A stretch of 64,000 nucleotides of DNA from Apium graveolens (GCF_009905375.1 NC_133655.1:168205141-168269140); one strand, 5' to 3'; shown: positions 32,757-46,275, counted from the first letter of the stretch. Numbers and translations: made by a program. The notes: a model not told the origin generated them from the letters alone.

Positions 32757-33481
32757 ATGTCTTTTCAACCAGAATTATTAGAGAAGATTAGAAGATGTCA
32801 GGAGGAAGTTATGAGCCATGAATGAGACAGTTTGACAGGAGAAGAAATAGGGAGTCAAAAGGATGATAAAGGAATATTAAGATTTTCTTCCAGAATATGG
32901 ATACCCAACGTAGCCGAGCTGAAAAATGAGATTCTTCGAGACGCTCATAACTCCAGATACTCAATTCATCCCGGGAGTACGAAGATGTACAGTGACTTAA
33001 GAGAAAACTTTTGGTGGCCGAGCATGAAGAAAGAAATTGCAGAATGGGTAAATAAGTGCTACACTTGCCAGCGAGTCAAAGCGGAACATCAAAGGCCTAG
33101 TGGACTGATACAACCATTGGACATTCCAGAATGGAAGTGGGAGCATATCGCGATGGATTTCGTAGTTGGATTACCAAGGACCAGGGCAAATCATGATGCT
33201 ATTTGGGTTATTATCGACAGATTGACGAAGTCGGCGCATTTTCTTCCTATCAACGAGAGATTCTCAATGGATAAATTGGTACGGTTATATCTTAAAGAAA
33301 TTGTGACAAGACACGGATCCATAGTTTCAGACAGAGATCCTCGATTTAACTCAAGATTTTGGAAAAGTTTTCAAGATTGTCTCGGAACGAAGCTGAACAT
33401 GAGTACCGCGTATCATCCGCAGACAGACGGTCAAAGTGAAAGGACGATTCAGACTATTGAAGATATGCTAAGGGTATGTGT
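32757..33481 (+). pseudogene. pol: Element A integrase, cut by element X
   Basis: After the deletion junction the frame reads SFQPELLEKIRRCQEEVM, equivalent to the RNase H/integrase linker of the Tekay element. A TGA at 32823-32825 (expected Trp) and then a 217-codon open run follow. The run shows [14 protein letters not shown] and CYTCQRVKA (zinc binding), Asp in MDFVVGLPR (33156), Asp in IVSDRDPRF (33330) and Glu in GQSERTIQT (33438), with DD35E spacing. Two residues are missing before SIVSD (a 6-bp deletion). The frame ends in the X LTR at 33482, so the C-terminus is gone. Protease, RT and RNase H (about 2.3 kb by comparison) are deleted. Confidence 0.92.
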
Positions 33482-34649
33482 TGTAACACCCCCAAATTCG
33501 GGGTCGGGGATCCGGGTTGTCACGAGTTCCATTTCCCTTAGTAACACCCAATCTTAATAAATAATCAACTACTCTGTACTGTAACCCCACAATAAACACA
33601 CACACCACTAGTTATAGTCTCAGAGATGAATATCCAAAAACAATCACAAGTCGTTTTATTCCACAATTATATGCGAATACACCTTAAAAAGGTTTCTGAA
33701 TAAATTTACATTTCTTTGCCATTATTACAATTCATAAATATACATAATCTGGTACATCAAAAGTTAAAAGCCTAGCCTATTGGTAGTTCCTACCTCAGCT
33801 ACAGCGACATCAACGCCTATAGGAAACTGTGGAACGTTTCCTATCCGCTCGCGAATCGGGAGCTTGGTCCTGTTCATCTTTTCTATCTGTTGTTGTGTGA
33901 TAAAAGAAGAAAGCAAGGGTGAGCAGCAAGGCCACCAAAATAATATGTATAATGATTAACAATATATGAGCCTTCTCATAGTACTCATGAAAGTCTTAGT
34001 CAAAAGAAATGAACCAATTTTGATATCTTAACGCGATGAAGTCGCAAAATATTCAGTATATATATATACTTTTCAAAATCTTGGAAGTCCTCTTCCGTGC
34101 ATAATACACACAGAGTTCCAGTGTATAACTGTATAAAAATATCGTTGCAAGGTGATCTCATATATCTAACCTTGTCTCAACATTTTTCTGAAAATCTTTG
34201 TCATGCATAAGATAATCATCTACTAGATATAAGTTTAAAAGATGAAGTTACAAGATACTCCAATATACTTATATCTTTTCCGAATACTACTTGAACCACC
34301 ACCGTTCAAGTTATAATTAGTTTCAAAAGTTCATCACACTGATGAGACTACAAGATAAGACTTGAATAGATTCAATCTTTGAAATATTTTGAAGGAAATG
34401 AAGTTATGATATACTTCATTAAGTCCCGATATATATATACACCTATATATATACATACGTTTCCTGAAAACCTCTGTCATGTAAAGTATGAACAGAATTG
34501 CAATATCCAATAAATTTGAAAAGGAAAGAATTTTGGCATAAACCTGATATCTTGGTGATCAGGCAAAGATACCAATAAGTAACCTTTTCTACTAGTAGAT
34601 GGTCGAATTCCCCACTGGTCATCACCCTGGTCGCAATAGGACCTTATGC

Positions 34650-34740
34650 TGGACTGCCACTCAGCCACTTATGCATTTGATGGACTCCCACTGAGCCACT
34701 TACACTATCATGGACGCCCACTGAGCCCATGTTGCTTATG
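34650..34740 (-). repeat. About 30-bp tandem repeat in X-type LTR
   Basis: TGGACTCCCACTGAGCC-like units begin at 34650, 34681 and 34711. The same block occurs in LTR2 at about 44526-44615 but not in the Y-type LTRs. Confidence 0.75.
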
Positions 34741-35234
34741 ACGACTCGATAGATGGACTTACTTCCCGAATGTTGGGTAAGTAATCAATTCATTTACCGA
34801 AACTGCAACCTTGTTGCGAATATAAAATACACCACAGAGCCGTATCCCTCAGGTTTTGAGCGAGTATTTAAATCCCCTTTAAAAGGAAGATCTTAAATAT
34901 AAAAATGAGTTTTGGGATCCGCTCTAACTTTTAAAAATCATTTTGAAGACTCGAAAACACTTTAAAGAGTGTTTGGAGTAATGCTGATTTAATGAAGTAA
35001 ATCAGTCTCAATATATTTAGAAAATATCTGAATATTATTATTTAAATAATATTCCCATAAAGAATAATCTTTATACTTGAAGTAGAAGTTGTAAGACTTA
35101 TACTTGAAATGAGTATTAAATAACCAAAGATATACTTATACGAAAGTACTATCTTTATTTGAATAATCAAACATAAGTTTGATTATCGACACCTTATTCT
35201 TTAATAAAATAAAGAATATAACTCAGCAATAATC

Positions 35235-35625
35235 GGAGTCATAGATCCTCAAATGAATATTCAAATAATATTCATTAATTAATATAAACTGAGTCATAAG
35301 CCCTCGAATGAATATTCAAATAATATTCAATTAATAAAATAAACTGAGTCATAAGCCCTCGAATGAATATTCAAATAATATTCAATTAATAAAATAAACT
35401 GAGTCATAAGCCCTCGAATTAATATTCAAATAATATTCAATTAATAAAATAAACTGAGTCATAAGCCCTCGAATGAATATTCAAATAATATTCAATTAAT
35501 AAAATAAAAGGAGCCATAAGTCCTCGGATGAATATTCAAGTAATATTCATTAATAATATAAAGTGAGTCATAATTCCTTGAGTGAATATTCAAGTAATAT
35601 TCATTAATAATATAAAGTTATCGAA
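35235..35625 (-). repeat. Seven-unit 55-bp minisatellite in LTR1
   Basis: Units read tcataagccctcgaatgaat followed by an attcaaataatattcaatta-type dyad. The period is about 55 bp and the central units are almost identical. Confidence 0.88.
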
Positions 35626-35663
35626 TAAACCTTATTCGATCAATAGTTTTGAAAACTATAACC

Positions 35664-35694
<31 letters not shown>

Positions 35695-37799
35695 AAATCT
35701 ACTCGGGATCCTCGACTCCCGGTTTTAGAAAATGTTTTCACCTTTGGGTCCCTATACTAAGGGTATACACAACTACTGCTTATCTCTAGCATAGGAATTA
35801 TGCAACTGTAAGCATTTTAACCAACAGATATATAATTCAAGAATATGAAATAGGCATGCATATATACCATATCACATGCTACAATATATCGCAAGAATTT
35901 GCTAATAACAAATATGCATTTATCGCAAGATCATGCATATACACATATACATCACAACAACAGTATAACGGGTAGAAAACTTGTCTGAGCGACTGGGGGT
36001 GATAAAAGGCTCGGGACGAGTTTGGTAACCTATAAACAACAAGTAAGTTGGAATTAAACCAAAGTCACTTGTAAATCTATACTTTAACCAACTTAATCTC
36101 TAACACTCGTTTTGCGCTCACTGATTCTCTTAAGTCACTCGAGTACCCTCGGCTCCACCATTTTTAATAAATTAACCATTACGGGTTTTAAGGCGATTCT
36201 TTCGCGGGTGTCTTACCAACTTCCTAACACACTTACCATAATTGTTTCATACATTAATTAACCCTTTTTGGTCTTTAACCTATGTTTCAAAGTAAGGCGA
36301 GGGGAAAAGTTTCGTTCGCGAAACGCCGTTACTTGAAACGGTCGTTTCTCCTAAACCGTGCATCGGAATTGAACGAACTACATATCAAAACGAAGCTCGT
36401 AACATGAGCTATCTAAACATGGCAATTGTCATAATCTAGCAGGGAGTTCTCGGGTCCAAATGTTATGAACAAAAGCAGTCTAAAGTAAATCGGACATTAC
36501 GACGGCTATGTTTACGCGATTTTCCAAATTTAAACCATTCAAAAACCATCACAATTCAACCTCAACCCATTCATACAACCAAAGTCCATCCTTATCACAT
36601 CATAACAGCCCAAATCAATTCAATATTAACATTTATACTTATGCCTAAGCTTGAATTTAACTATACTTAAGTTCTTTTAACCAAAACAATAAGATTCACC
36701 ATTCCATTTCACTACCACTCCAACCCAAACTCTAAACCACAAGCATTAAGCTACTATATCACCATAACAATCAAAATCATCTTATTATACAAAGGAATCT
36801 AGGGTTTGGAGATGATATACCTTCCTTGAAGTGGTGGGAGTAGCTAGGAAGCCTTAGGAAGCCTTGAGGAGTCTTAGGAAAGCTTGGATCTTAAAGGAAA
36901 ACAAGAAAAATCAAGTTAAAAACTTTGAAATCACTATTCATTGTCTTCTTTATTGATTTCTTGAAGAAGATTGAGAAAGAATTGAAGGCTTAAACTCATA
37001 ATATAGCCATAACTATGCATAAGGATGACTAGGGAATTATCTTACCAATTTAGGAAGCCTTGATCTTGAGTTTTGAAAATTCTAGCTTCTTGAAAATGAA
37101 AAAGCCGAGAGCATGAAGAAAATAAAATGCCTTGTGTTCTTGTTTTGATGAAAATGAATTGTTTGGCTTGGTTGGTTGAATATTTGATTTGTTTTTGGTT
37201 AATTACCAATTTAACCTTGATTTTGTGTGGTTAATATTCCACCACATTTCCTTCCCATGTCATGCTTATGTCATGCTATGATGTCATCTTTCCCTCCTTG
37301 TCCTCTTCTCATTGGTTGGGTGACATCATCCTCTCTAATCCCTTTGATTAACTTCCTAATTGTTTGCCTAATGACCGCTGATCTGTTACACGGTTCGCTT
37401 AACTTTTGTTTTCGTTTATCGTTTGAGGGATCACACCCGGGATCTTATTACTTAGGTTCCCTTAACCTTTCTCAATATATTATATTCCTTTTATGATCCT
37501 CTCTTATAATCCTTTAATTTAAATCCTTTTTATCCTGTTACCTTATACTCAATTCTTTCCGTATCTAGTGGATTTCCGGGAAAAATCAATGTGTTCGGAA
37601 TTGGATTTTGACGATCTTTACATACACTTATATACCATATAGAGTACTAATAAAATCTCAGAATATCCATAACAGAACCCCTACATAGTGTGGCATGAAA
37701 AGTTTTCTCATTCAGCAAAAACACTATTCATAAGGGTTTCAAAAATTTCCAAAAATTGGGGTTATTACAGTCTCCCCTCCTTAAAAAGATTCCGTCCCG

Positions 37800-38570
37800 A
37801 AATCAGATAGAAAATGAACAGGGATACTCTCTTAGCATTGCACTTTCTAGCTTTCGAGTAAATTTTCCCACATTGTGGTCCTACCACCAAACTCTGCCTA
37901 GTTTGATAACCCTTCTCCTAAGCACTTGTTCCTTTTCACTCTATAACCCTTCCTGGTTGCTCCATATAGGTTACGTCGGGTTGCATGTCTATGCGCTCAT
38001 ATGCCCCTATTTATCTGGCATCCTAATTACACTTCCTTAACATTGATACATGGAACACGTTATGAACTTGCTACAGGTTCGGGGGTAGGGCTAGCTCGTA
38101 TGCTAACTTCCCAATATGTTTTAGTATATCCAAGGGTCCGACAAATTGTGGACTTAGCTTTCCTTTCTTTCCGAATCTCCTCTATCCTTTCCAAGGGTTT
38201 CCAAGGGAATACCTTTAAAAACACTAGGTCCCCTACTTCCTATTCTTTGTCCTTTCGTGTCAAATCAACATACTTCTTATGTCCATCTTGGGCTACTACC
38301 ATCCATCCTCTAATTAGATCTATTATATCCTTGGTCCTTTGGACTACTGCGGGTCCGAGCATCTTGCGCTCTACAACTTCATCCTAACATAAGGGAGATT
38401 GACATTGTCTTCCCTCAAGGATCTCATAAGGTGACATCTCGATAATGACATATGATCTATTGTCGTAAGAAAACTCAATCCGTGTTAAGTGATCATTCCA
38501 ATTTCTTTCAAGTCTATTGCACAGACTCTCATTATAGCTTTTAGCATTAGAGATTTTGCTTCTCAATACC
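37800..38570 (-). pseudogene. pol: Element X integrase C-terminal part
   Basis: A 60-codon open frame (38384-38566) includes WNDHLTRIEFSYDNRSY, then EMSPYEILEGRQCQSPLC, matching the W.DHLPL.EFSYNN and PYE.LYGR.CRSP blocks of gypsy integrases. Continuing past a stop, VVQRTKDIIDLIRG and KKYVDLTRKDKE, then a degenerate VGDLVFLKVFPWK, match the region after the catalytic core. No intact frame or readable chromodomain remains. Confidence 0.75.
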
Positions 38571-40999
38571 CATTCTTTTCCAGTTCGTAATCGCTACTAC
38601 CTTCCGTTCCTAATATTATACTGGTTATACTTTTGCTCGTTAGCGTTCTATAACCTTTTAATAACCACGTTAACCTTAGTATCACGAATGTGTTTCCATT
38701 CCGAATACAACCACAACTTTACTACTCCTTTTTTAGCTGTTTCTATTTTTGAAAGCTTGATCCATCATATATAAGTAAAAGAATTCATTGAGAGATCACT
38801 ATGATCATGAACACTTGTTACATTGCATAGTTAGTACAGAAGGTGGCCAGCCTTTAGTACTTGACAAGCAATTAAACAATAGCTGGTATCCTACTCGGCT
38901 TCTATCACACAGATAGATAGTCATTCGGCAATACCTCCCCTTCTGGAAGGGTTGTTCTTCTCAGTTTATATGAAATGAAAAGAAGAGAAAAGAATGAATT
39001 GAAGAGAATTGAATATATAAAAAAAAATATACTGCCACAAAATATCTGGCTTGGAACCTACCTCTGAACTATAGAGGTTTGTCATAGGAGAACAAAACAT
39101 ATGTGTATATATCAACATCAAGTATTATAGCATCGTATTTCACATGCCTAAATATTTTCGCTATTCCGTCCATCATTCTATGGACCATGCTCTTCCTCGA
39201 GCTTATACACAATCACCTTTGAAACTCCCTCGATATTGAAAATGGAAGCTGGGATCTCATTCTAGACATCATCGTTACTAGAATTCTATGCTTGCACCGC
39301 AACCTTCCCCATATAGTAATACGACTCTCTATTAATAAGAAGGAATAAATATTCAATAGGTAGATACTCTACTTAATTAGTCTATCAATGATAACTTATA
39401 CACTACCACGACCCGATTAGTGGTACTTAATCTCAACATCCATTCCAATACAACTCTCATGGTTGTAATCAGCTCATTACTCGCAGAATCATTGATGCCT
39501 TACTATGGTCCACCACTGACCTACTGTCATCATTCACTTTCCATAAAATCTTAATATCTAACCATACGGAGTCCATATATGTCGTATCAAATCCTTCTAA
39601 GGAGGTAACATAATCACCATTCATGATTCATGAAGAACACTCCTGATTCTAACATACATACATGACATGAAGCAGATAAAATTGCAGAAGAGTTTCGCTC
39701 AAAGCAACGATAGCAGGTTAAAACCATTCTTAATCATATGCCTTCAATAGAAGACTTAACTCAAAGGTTTGTTTGGTACTTTTTGGAATATAGTCCTGGC
39801 TTATTCTCAAGATAGTACCTTCTAAGATAGATAGCCCGCTCATGGCGATTACATAAATTAAACCTTTACCAAACTACTATTACGGTTGGGTATTGCACAG
39901 TCATCAGAAGGAATGTCAATCTTCCAAACCATAATACAACCTGCACAGCTTTAACCATCATCACTGTATTCCTTTGGCACAAGCGCCTATAGTTATCCTC
40001 TTACCTTTAAAGTGCCGGCCACCTCTTTGGCCTTTCCTGATAGTAAAACTTCCTTACAGTCAATGTCATTTTAACCACCTCCAAATAAATTTTCTACCTT
40101 ATTTCAATCACAGCTTATGTGAAGATGTTTTCCTTAAAATCTGATGAGTAAAAAAAATTACCATTTTTCCATAAGTTATTGCCTCAGTCTTTAGAGGTTA
40201 ATCACTGTCGTGACTGACTCTCAATCATAATTAGAACATCTTTTATCTTAAGTCCTAATTGCCCTGAACAATTTTGACCATTACTGGTTCGATCCATACC
40301 TTCTCGTGGTTTAACACGTGCCTCACTTGGCATCAATATAATTACGTCATATTTCCTTTATCAACATTTCTATTCTTGAAAATTTTGAATTTTACCTTTC
40401 TCCTTGTAAAACCTCTAAGGTTATCCTTGAATCGTTCCTCCTGTATTCCCTAGATACAGGGCATATCAAAATACCATTTACTAATACTAAAACCATTGTC
40501 TATATACTTCTGAAAAATTTCTCCAATGATTCTTAAAGGTTGTTGTTACCTGAACTCTTTCCAAATCATACTGTCAAAACTCATACTGTCCCTATTAAGG
40601 GTGGAATGCCAACCTTTATGCATTCCCCTAGGATTCATTTTAAGTTACCGATGTTCTATCCTTAATTCCACCTTTAAAAGGTACCTGCATCCTTCCATGG
40701 ATAAATCAAGTCATATATCCCTGATAAGGGTGTCTTATTCAATCATTCCCACCTCGATAGTATATGCCTAATTTCACAATAACATCTGTATACAAAATGA
40801 GGTTAATCACAATGGCCTCCAAAAGATAACAACGGTTATCCGCTTTTCTTGCCTAATCTGGTAACGATAACAAGGATGTTCTGGAAGATATTGATCGTGT
40901 TCAACGTGAACCTCTTCTTAATAATTCCTTATTTACTTTTGTTGTTTATCTCAACAGTCACCTCAATGTTGGGATATCTTTCATATCTGGCGTCTCTCT

Positions 41000-41900
41000 T
41001 TCTGGGTATCATGCCACCGGTCTTACACTTCACCTTCTTGAAGGTCACTTCCTTCATCCAATTTTCTTAATTTCTTACTTTCTTGTCTCCTCGGTCTATC
41101 CGCGTCTCATTATTTATCCTTCGAATTATCTCAAGGTTTCCTCGAATCTTCCCAACTTACAGGGGATAAAATATATGTATCTCTTATGCCCTCAACCATC
41201 AATTTTAACTCATGGTGAATCACCCTCATCCTGACGATTACATACTTTTCTATTTCTATTGCTACGAGTCTTTAGGGTTTCCTCATACCCAACTCCCTTA
41301 TCATTCCTCAAATTCTATTGCCGTTATATTCCTTTCCACTTCAATTTCTTTTTATTTTCCTTTCTCTTATCATTATTTCATGAACCAACACAACATAAGC
41401 ATTGATTTCAAACATCCCGTCATTCTGGATTCGTGTCCTCAGAACGAATCTTGACAACTTTTACAACTTAGATTCATAATTCATCATACTCTTCTGCCTT
41501 TGTTCTGGCTCTAAAGCTTTTACACTATCTCCATAACCTTGGGAATTACTTTCCCGAAAATAATTGACTGAACTTTAATCAGTTTATTATAATCTCTGGC
41601 TCCATGCCTTTCTTGGTCTTTCACCAGTGGGTGGCCTCTCTCTTAGAAGGGTAAGTGACAAAAACAGTCTTTTGTGATTCGTCCATCATTTAGAATCTCA
41701 AATGATTCCTATATTTCCTTTAGCCAGGCTCTCGCCTCTACTGGGTTCGCTCGTTCCTTGGAAATCTGAGAGCTTAGCGACTTAAAGGTCCTGAAAGAAT
41801 TTCCCACCGCACTGTCTCCTCAGGGTGGTGGTTAGGGATAATAGTCTAAGTTCTCTTGAGACAGGTCCATGAATTACCGTATAGGAGTACCGTCTCGGTT
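41000..41900 (-). pseudogene. gag: Element X gag remnant
   Basis: The minus strand at about 41636-41750 reads PVEARAWLKEI, stop, ESFEILN, then after a one-base shift MDESQKTVFVTYPSKREA. This matches the start of gypsy gag capsid domains (compare PVEANAWLKEMEKAFELV and YFLKGEANYWW in element A). Weak traces of the zinc-binding end occur at about 40900-41050. It is non-functional. Confidence 0.7.
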
Positions 41901-42079
41901 CTCCTTTCCTTACTCGACTTCTATTTCCTTAGTCTGAATGTTTCCTCCTCCTCCCCGTACTTGAGGTTATCTTATACCTTAAAATCCTCATTTTCCACTT
42001 CATTATGTTATGGGTTCCTTCTATCTTGATGGCGTCCTCCCTGACTATCACATTCAGGGTTTGCCCTAAATCTTATTCC

Positions 42080-42900
42080 TTGAACTATGACTTTCATCTA
42101 AGATCTCATCTTTAAGCTCTTAAACATTTGGAACCCAAATTCTATAGGAATACCTCATTATTCCCTTATCATCTCTCTCGGTATTAATCTCATATCTATT
42201 TGTTGGCTCTCTGCCTTCATTCATCACTTCTACTGGCACAATATGTTCTTTTCCAATAATTCGGGCTGTATTGCAATCTCAAACAGCTTTTCGGTACGGC
42301 CTCCGGTTACCTTCACTTCTATTTCCATTTTCTCAAAATCTCTTATAAACTCCCCAAAAGACATTATCATCTTGAGTCTCTCCTTTTTACTAAGGGCATC
42401 AGCCACCATATTGGCTCTCCCCGAATGATAAAGAATCTCCCAATCATAATTCTTGATTAGCTCTAACCGCCTCCTCTGGCGTATGTTGAGCTCTTTCTAC
42501 GTAAAAATGTACTAGAGCTCCTATGGTTTGTGAATCTCGCACTTCTCTCCATACAAGTAGTGCCTCCAATCTTTAGGGCAAAACTATTGCCACGAGCCTA
42601 AGCTCATGGGCGGGGATATCGAATTTTATATTCCCTTAATTGTCTTGACACGGACGTGATTATCTTGTTGTGCTGCATAAGAAGCACCCAAATTCCTTAT
42701 GCGAAGCGTCACTACAAATCACAAAATCTCCTTTTTCATCCGGCAACGCCAACATAGGGGCCGTCACCAACCTTTGCTTCAGTTCTTAACAGTTGTTCTC
42801 GCATTTCTCTATCTATTCGAACTTCTCAGTCTTATGAGTAAGCCGCGTTAAAGGGGCTACTATCTTTACAAACTTGAACGAACCTCCGGTAGTGACCGAC
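42080..42900 (-). pseudogene. pol: Element X RNase H and integrase N-terminus, upstream of gag
   Basis: The minus strand shows a GDFVIC-type RNase H start near 42730, the LKIGG/MERSA-type middle (degenerate [12 protein letters not shown]), VADALSKKERLKM at about 42370-42410, and GIMRYSYRIWVP near 42160, the start of the integrase zinc domain. It lies between the primer site and gag, which is not the normal gypsy position. The same arrangement is seen in the second internal region. Confidence 0.65.
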
Positions 42901-43333
42901 CAATCCTACCTCTGGTAGTCGCTCTAACCATGGTTATCAATTCCACAGTGGTCCTTTATTCATTCTTGTCAGGATCCTCCACGGGATCCTCCTCAACCAC
43001 AATCCCTTCTAGGACAGCATCCTCAACCGCTACATCCTCAATATGAACATCATCTGGTCCTGCGTTAGGACGCTCTATCGGATCCACAATCTGATCTCCA
43101 ATAAGTAATAAAATATCATCGCGTTGTTGCTCCTCAACCTCAGGGTTCGGAGTCCCGCTACCATATACGATAACGAACTACGCTTCTATCGCTACATTTA
43201 TAAGGGTTCCCATAAGGGTTTTAACTGTCGGTGCTACGTTAGGTAGCCCGACTATGAACTTGGCAAGAGTTCTTATTATCTTAGTGAACTTATTATCTTA
43301 ACGTCACATCATCTCTGAGGTTTATAACGCTTA

Positions 43334-43345
43334 GCTCTGATACCA
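43334..43345 (-). promoter_or_regulatory. tRNA primer-binding site (element X)
   Basis: Complement of TGGTATCAGAGC, 4 bp before LTR2 at 43350. Confidence 0.93.
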
Positions 43346-43349
43346 CTTC

Positions 43350-46275
43350 TGTAACACCCCCAAATCCGGGGTCGGGGATCCGGGTTGTCACGAGTTCCAT
43401 TTCCCTTAGTAACACCCAATCTTAATAAATAATCAACTACTCTGTACTGTGACCCCACAATAAACACACACACCACTAGTTATAGTCTCAGAGATGAATA
43501 TCCAAAAACAATCACAAGTCGTTTTATTCCACAATTATATGCGAATACACCTTAAAAAGGTTTCTGAATAAATTTACATTTCTTTGCCATTATTACAATT
43601 CATAAATATACATAATCTGGTACATCAAAAGTTTAAAGCCTAGCCTATTGGTAGTTCCTACCTCAGCTACAGCGACATCAACGCCTATAGGAAACTGCGG
43701 AACATTTCCTATCCGCTCGCGAATCGGGAGCTTGGTCTTGTTCATCTTTTCTATCTGTTGTTGTGTGATGAAAGAAGAAAGCAAGGGTGAGAAGCAAGCC
43801 CACCAAAATAATATGTATAATGATTAACAATATATGAGCCTTCTCATAGTACTCATGAAAGTCTTGGTCAAAAGAAATGAACCAAGTTTGATATCTTAAC
43901 GCGATGAAGTCGCAAAATATTCAGTATATATATATACATATATACTTTTCAAAATCTTGGAAGTCCTCTTCCATGCATAATACACACAGAGTTCCAGTGT
44001 ATAACTGTATAAAAATATCGTTGCAAGGTGATCTCATATATCTAACCTTGTCTCAACGTTTTTCTGAAAATCTTTGTCATGCATAAGATAATCATTTACT
44101 AGAAATAAGTTTAAAAGATGAAGTTACAAGATACTCCAATATACTTATATCTTTTCCGAATACTACTTGAACCACCACCGTTCAAGTTATAATTAGTTTC
44201 AAAAGTTCATCACACTGATGAGACTACAAGATAAGACTTGAATCGATTCAATCTTTGAAATATTTTGAAGGAAATGAAGTTATGATATACTTCATTAAGT
44301 CCCGATATATATATACACCTATATATATACATACGTTTCCTGAAAACCTCTGTCATGTAAAGTATGAACAGAATTGCAATATCCAATAAATTTGGAAAGT
44401 AAAGAATTTTGGCATAAACCTGATATCTTGTTGATCAGGCAAAGATACCAATAAGTAACCTTTTCTACAAGTAGATGGACGAATTCCCCACTGGTCATCA
44501 CCCTGGTCGCAATAGGACCTTATGCTGGACTGCCACTCAGCCACTTATGCATTTGATGGACTCCCACTGAGCCACTTACACTATCATGGACGCCCACTGA
44601 GTCCATGTTGCTTATGCCGACTCGATAGATGGACTTACTTCCCGAACGTTGGGCAAGTAATCAATTCATTTACCGAAACTGCAACCTTGTTGCGAATATA
44701 AAATACACCACAGAGCCGGATCCCTCAGGTTTTGAGCGAGTATTTAAATCCCCTTTAAATGGAAGATCTTAAATATAAAAATGAGTTTTGGGATCTGCTC
44801 TAACTTTTAAAAATCATTTTGAAGACTCGAAAACACTTTAAAGAGTGTTTGGAGTAATGCTGATTTAATGAAGTAAATCAGTCCCAATATATTTAGAAAA
44901 TATCTGAATATTATTGTTTAAATAATATTCCCATAAAGAATAATCTTTATACAAATAATTGAAGTAGAAATTGTAAGACTTATACTTGAAATGAGTATTA
45001 AATAACCAAAGATATACTTATACGAAAGTACTATCTTTATTTGAATAATCAAACATAAGTTTGATTATCGACACCTTATTCTTTAATAAAATAAAGAATA
45101 TAACTCAGCAATAATCGGAATCATAGATCCTCAAATGAATATTCAAATAATATTCATTAATTAATATAAACTAAGTAATAAGCCCTCGAATGAATATTCA
45201 AATAATATTCAATTAATAAAATAAACTGAGTCATAAGCCCTCGAATGAATATTTAAATAATATTCAATTAAAAAAATTAACTGAGTCATAAGCCCTCGAA
45301 TGAATATTCAAATAATATTCAATTAATAAAATAAACTGAGTCATAAGCCCTCGAATGAATATTCAAATAATATTCAATTAATAAAATAAAAGGAGCCATA
45401 AGTCCTCGGATGAATATTCAAGTAATATTCATTAATAATATAAAGTGAGTCATAATTCCTCGAATGAATATTCAAGTAATATTCATTAATAATATAAAGT
45501 TATCGAATAAACCTTATTCGATCAATAGTTTTGAAAACTATAACCATATATATAAATATATATATATAAAATCTACTCGGGATCCTCGACTCCCGGTTTT
45601 AGAAAATGTTTTCACCTTTGGGTCCCTATACTAAGGGTATACACAACTACTGCTTATTTCTAGCATAGGTATTATGCAACTGTAAGCATTTTAACCAACA
45701 GATATATAATTCAAGAATATGAAACTGGCATGCATATATACCATATCACATGCTACAATATATCGCAAGAATTTGCTAATAACAAATATGCATTTATCGC
45801 AAGATCATGCATATACACATATACATCACAACAACAGTATAACGGGTAGAAAACTTGCCTGAGCGACTGGGGGTGATAAAAGGCTCGGGACGAGTCTGGT
45901 AACCTATAAACAACAAGTAAGTTGGAATTAAACCAAAGTCACTTGTAAATCTATACTTTAACCAACTTAGACTCTAACACTCGTTTTGCGCTCACTGATT
46001 CTCTTAAGTCACTCGAGTACCCTCGGCTCCACCATTTTTAATAAATTAACCATTACGGGTTTTAAGGCGATTATTTCGCGGGTGTCTTACCAACTGCCTA
46101 ACACACTTACCAGAATTGTTTCATACATTAATTAACCCTTTTTGGTCTTTAACCTATGTTTCAAAGTAAGGCGAGGGGAAAAGTTTCGTTCGCGAAACGC
46201 CGTTACTTGAAACAGTCGTTTCTCCTAGACCGTGCATCGGAATCGAACGAACTACATATCAAAACGAAGCTCGTA
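43350..46275 (-). repeat. LTR2, X-type portion (truncated X 5' LTR)
   Basis: It matches LTR1 33482-36401 closely, including the 30-bp repeat block and seven minisatellite units (about 45120-45505). At 46275 (gaagctcgta) similarity to LTR1 ends abruptly. It is the outer part of X's second LTR, cut at an inversion breakpoint. Confidence 0.85.

Larger units (their letters stand above)
33482..37769 (-). repeat. Element X 3' LTR (LTR1)
   Basis: 4288 bp, from TGTAACACCC to GGTTATTACA, followed by the complement of a polypurine tract (37771-37782). It belongs to the X subtype: at 34420-34780 it carries a 30-bp repeat block where Y-type LTRs carry a different sequence of about 550 bp. It contains seven units of the 55-bp minisatellite (about 35235-35620) and AT runs near 35662-35692. 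Confidence 0.88.
37770..43349 (-). mobile_element. Element X internal region, heavily decayed gypsy
   Basis: The region is bounded by a polypurine tract complement (37771-37782) next to LTR1 and a Met-tRNA primer site complement (43334-43345) next to LTR2. It is 5.58 kb with islands of gypsy homology on the minus strand. The order from the primer site is an acidic leader stretch (about 42950-43110), RNase H and integrase N-terminus (about 42080-42900), gag (about 41000-41900), an RT-like trace (about 40350-40450), and the integrase C-terminal region (about 37800-38570). Between islands (38.8-40.3 kb) I see nothing readable. Confidence 0.75.

Noticed and set aside
37227..38387. Plus-strand ORFs with many hydrophobic residues (possible membrane proteins)
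   Set aside because: They are antisense to LTR1 and the integrase region of element X, and recur at 46966 and 57241 only because those are LTR copies.
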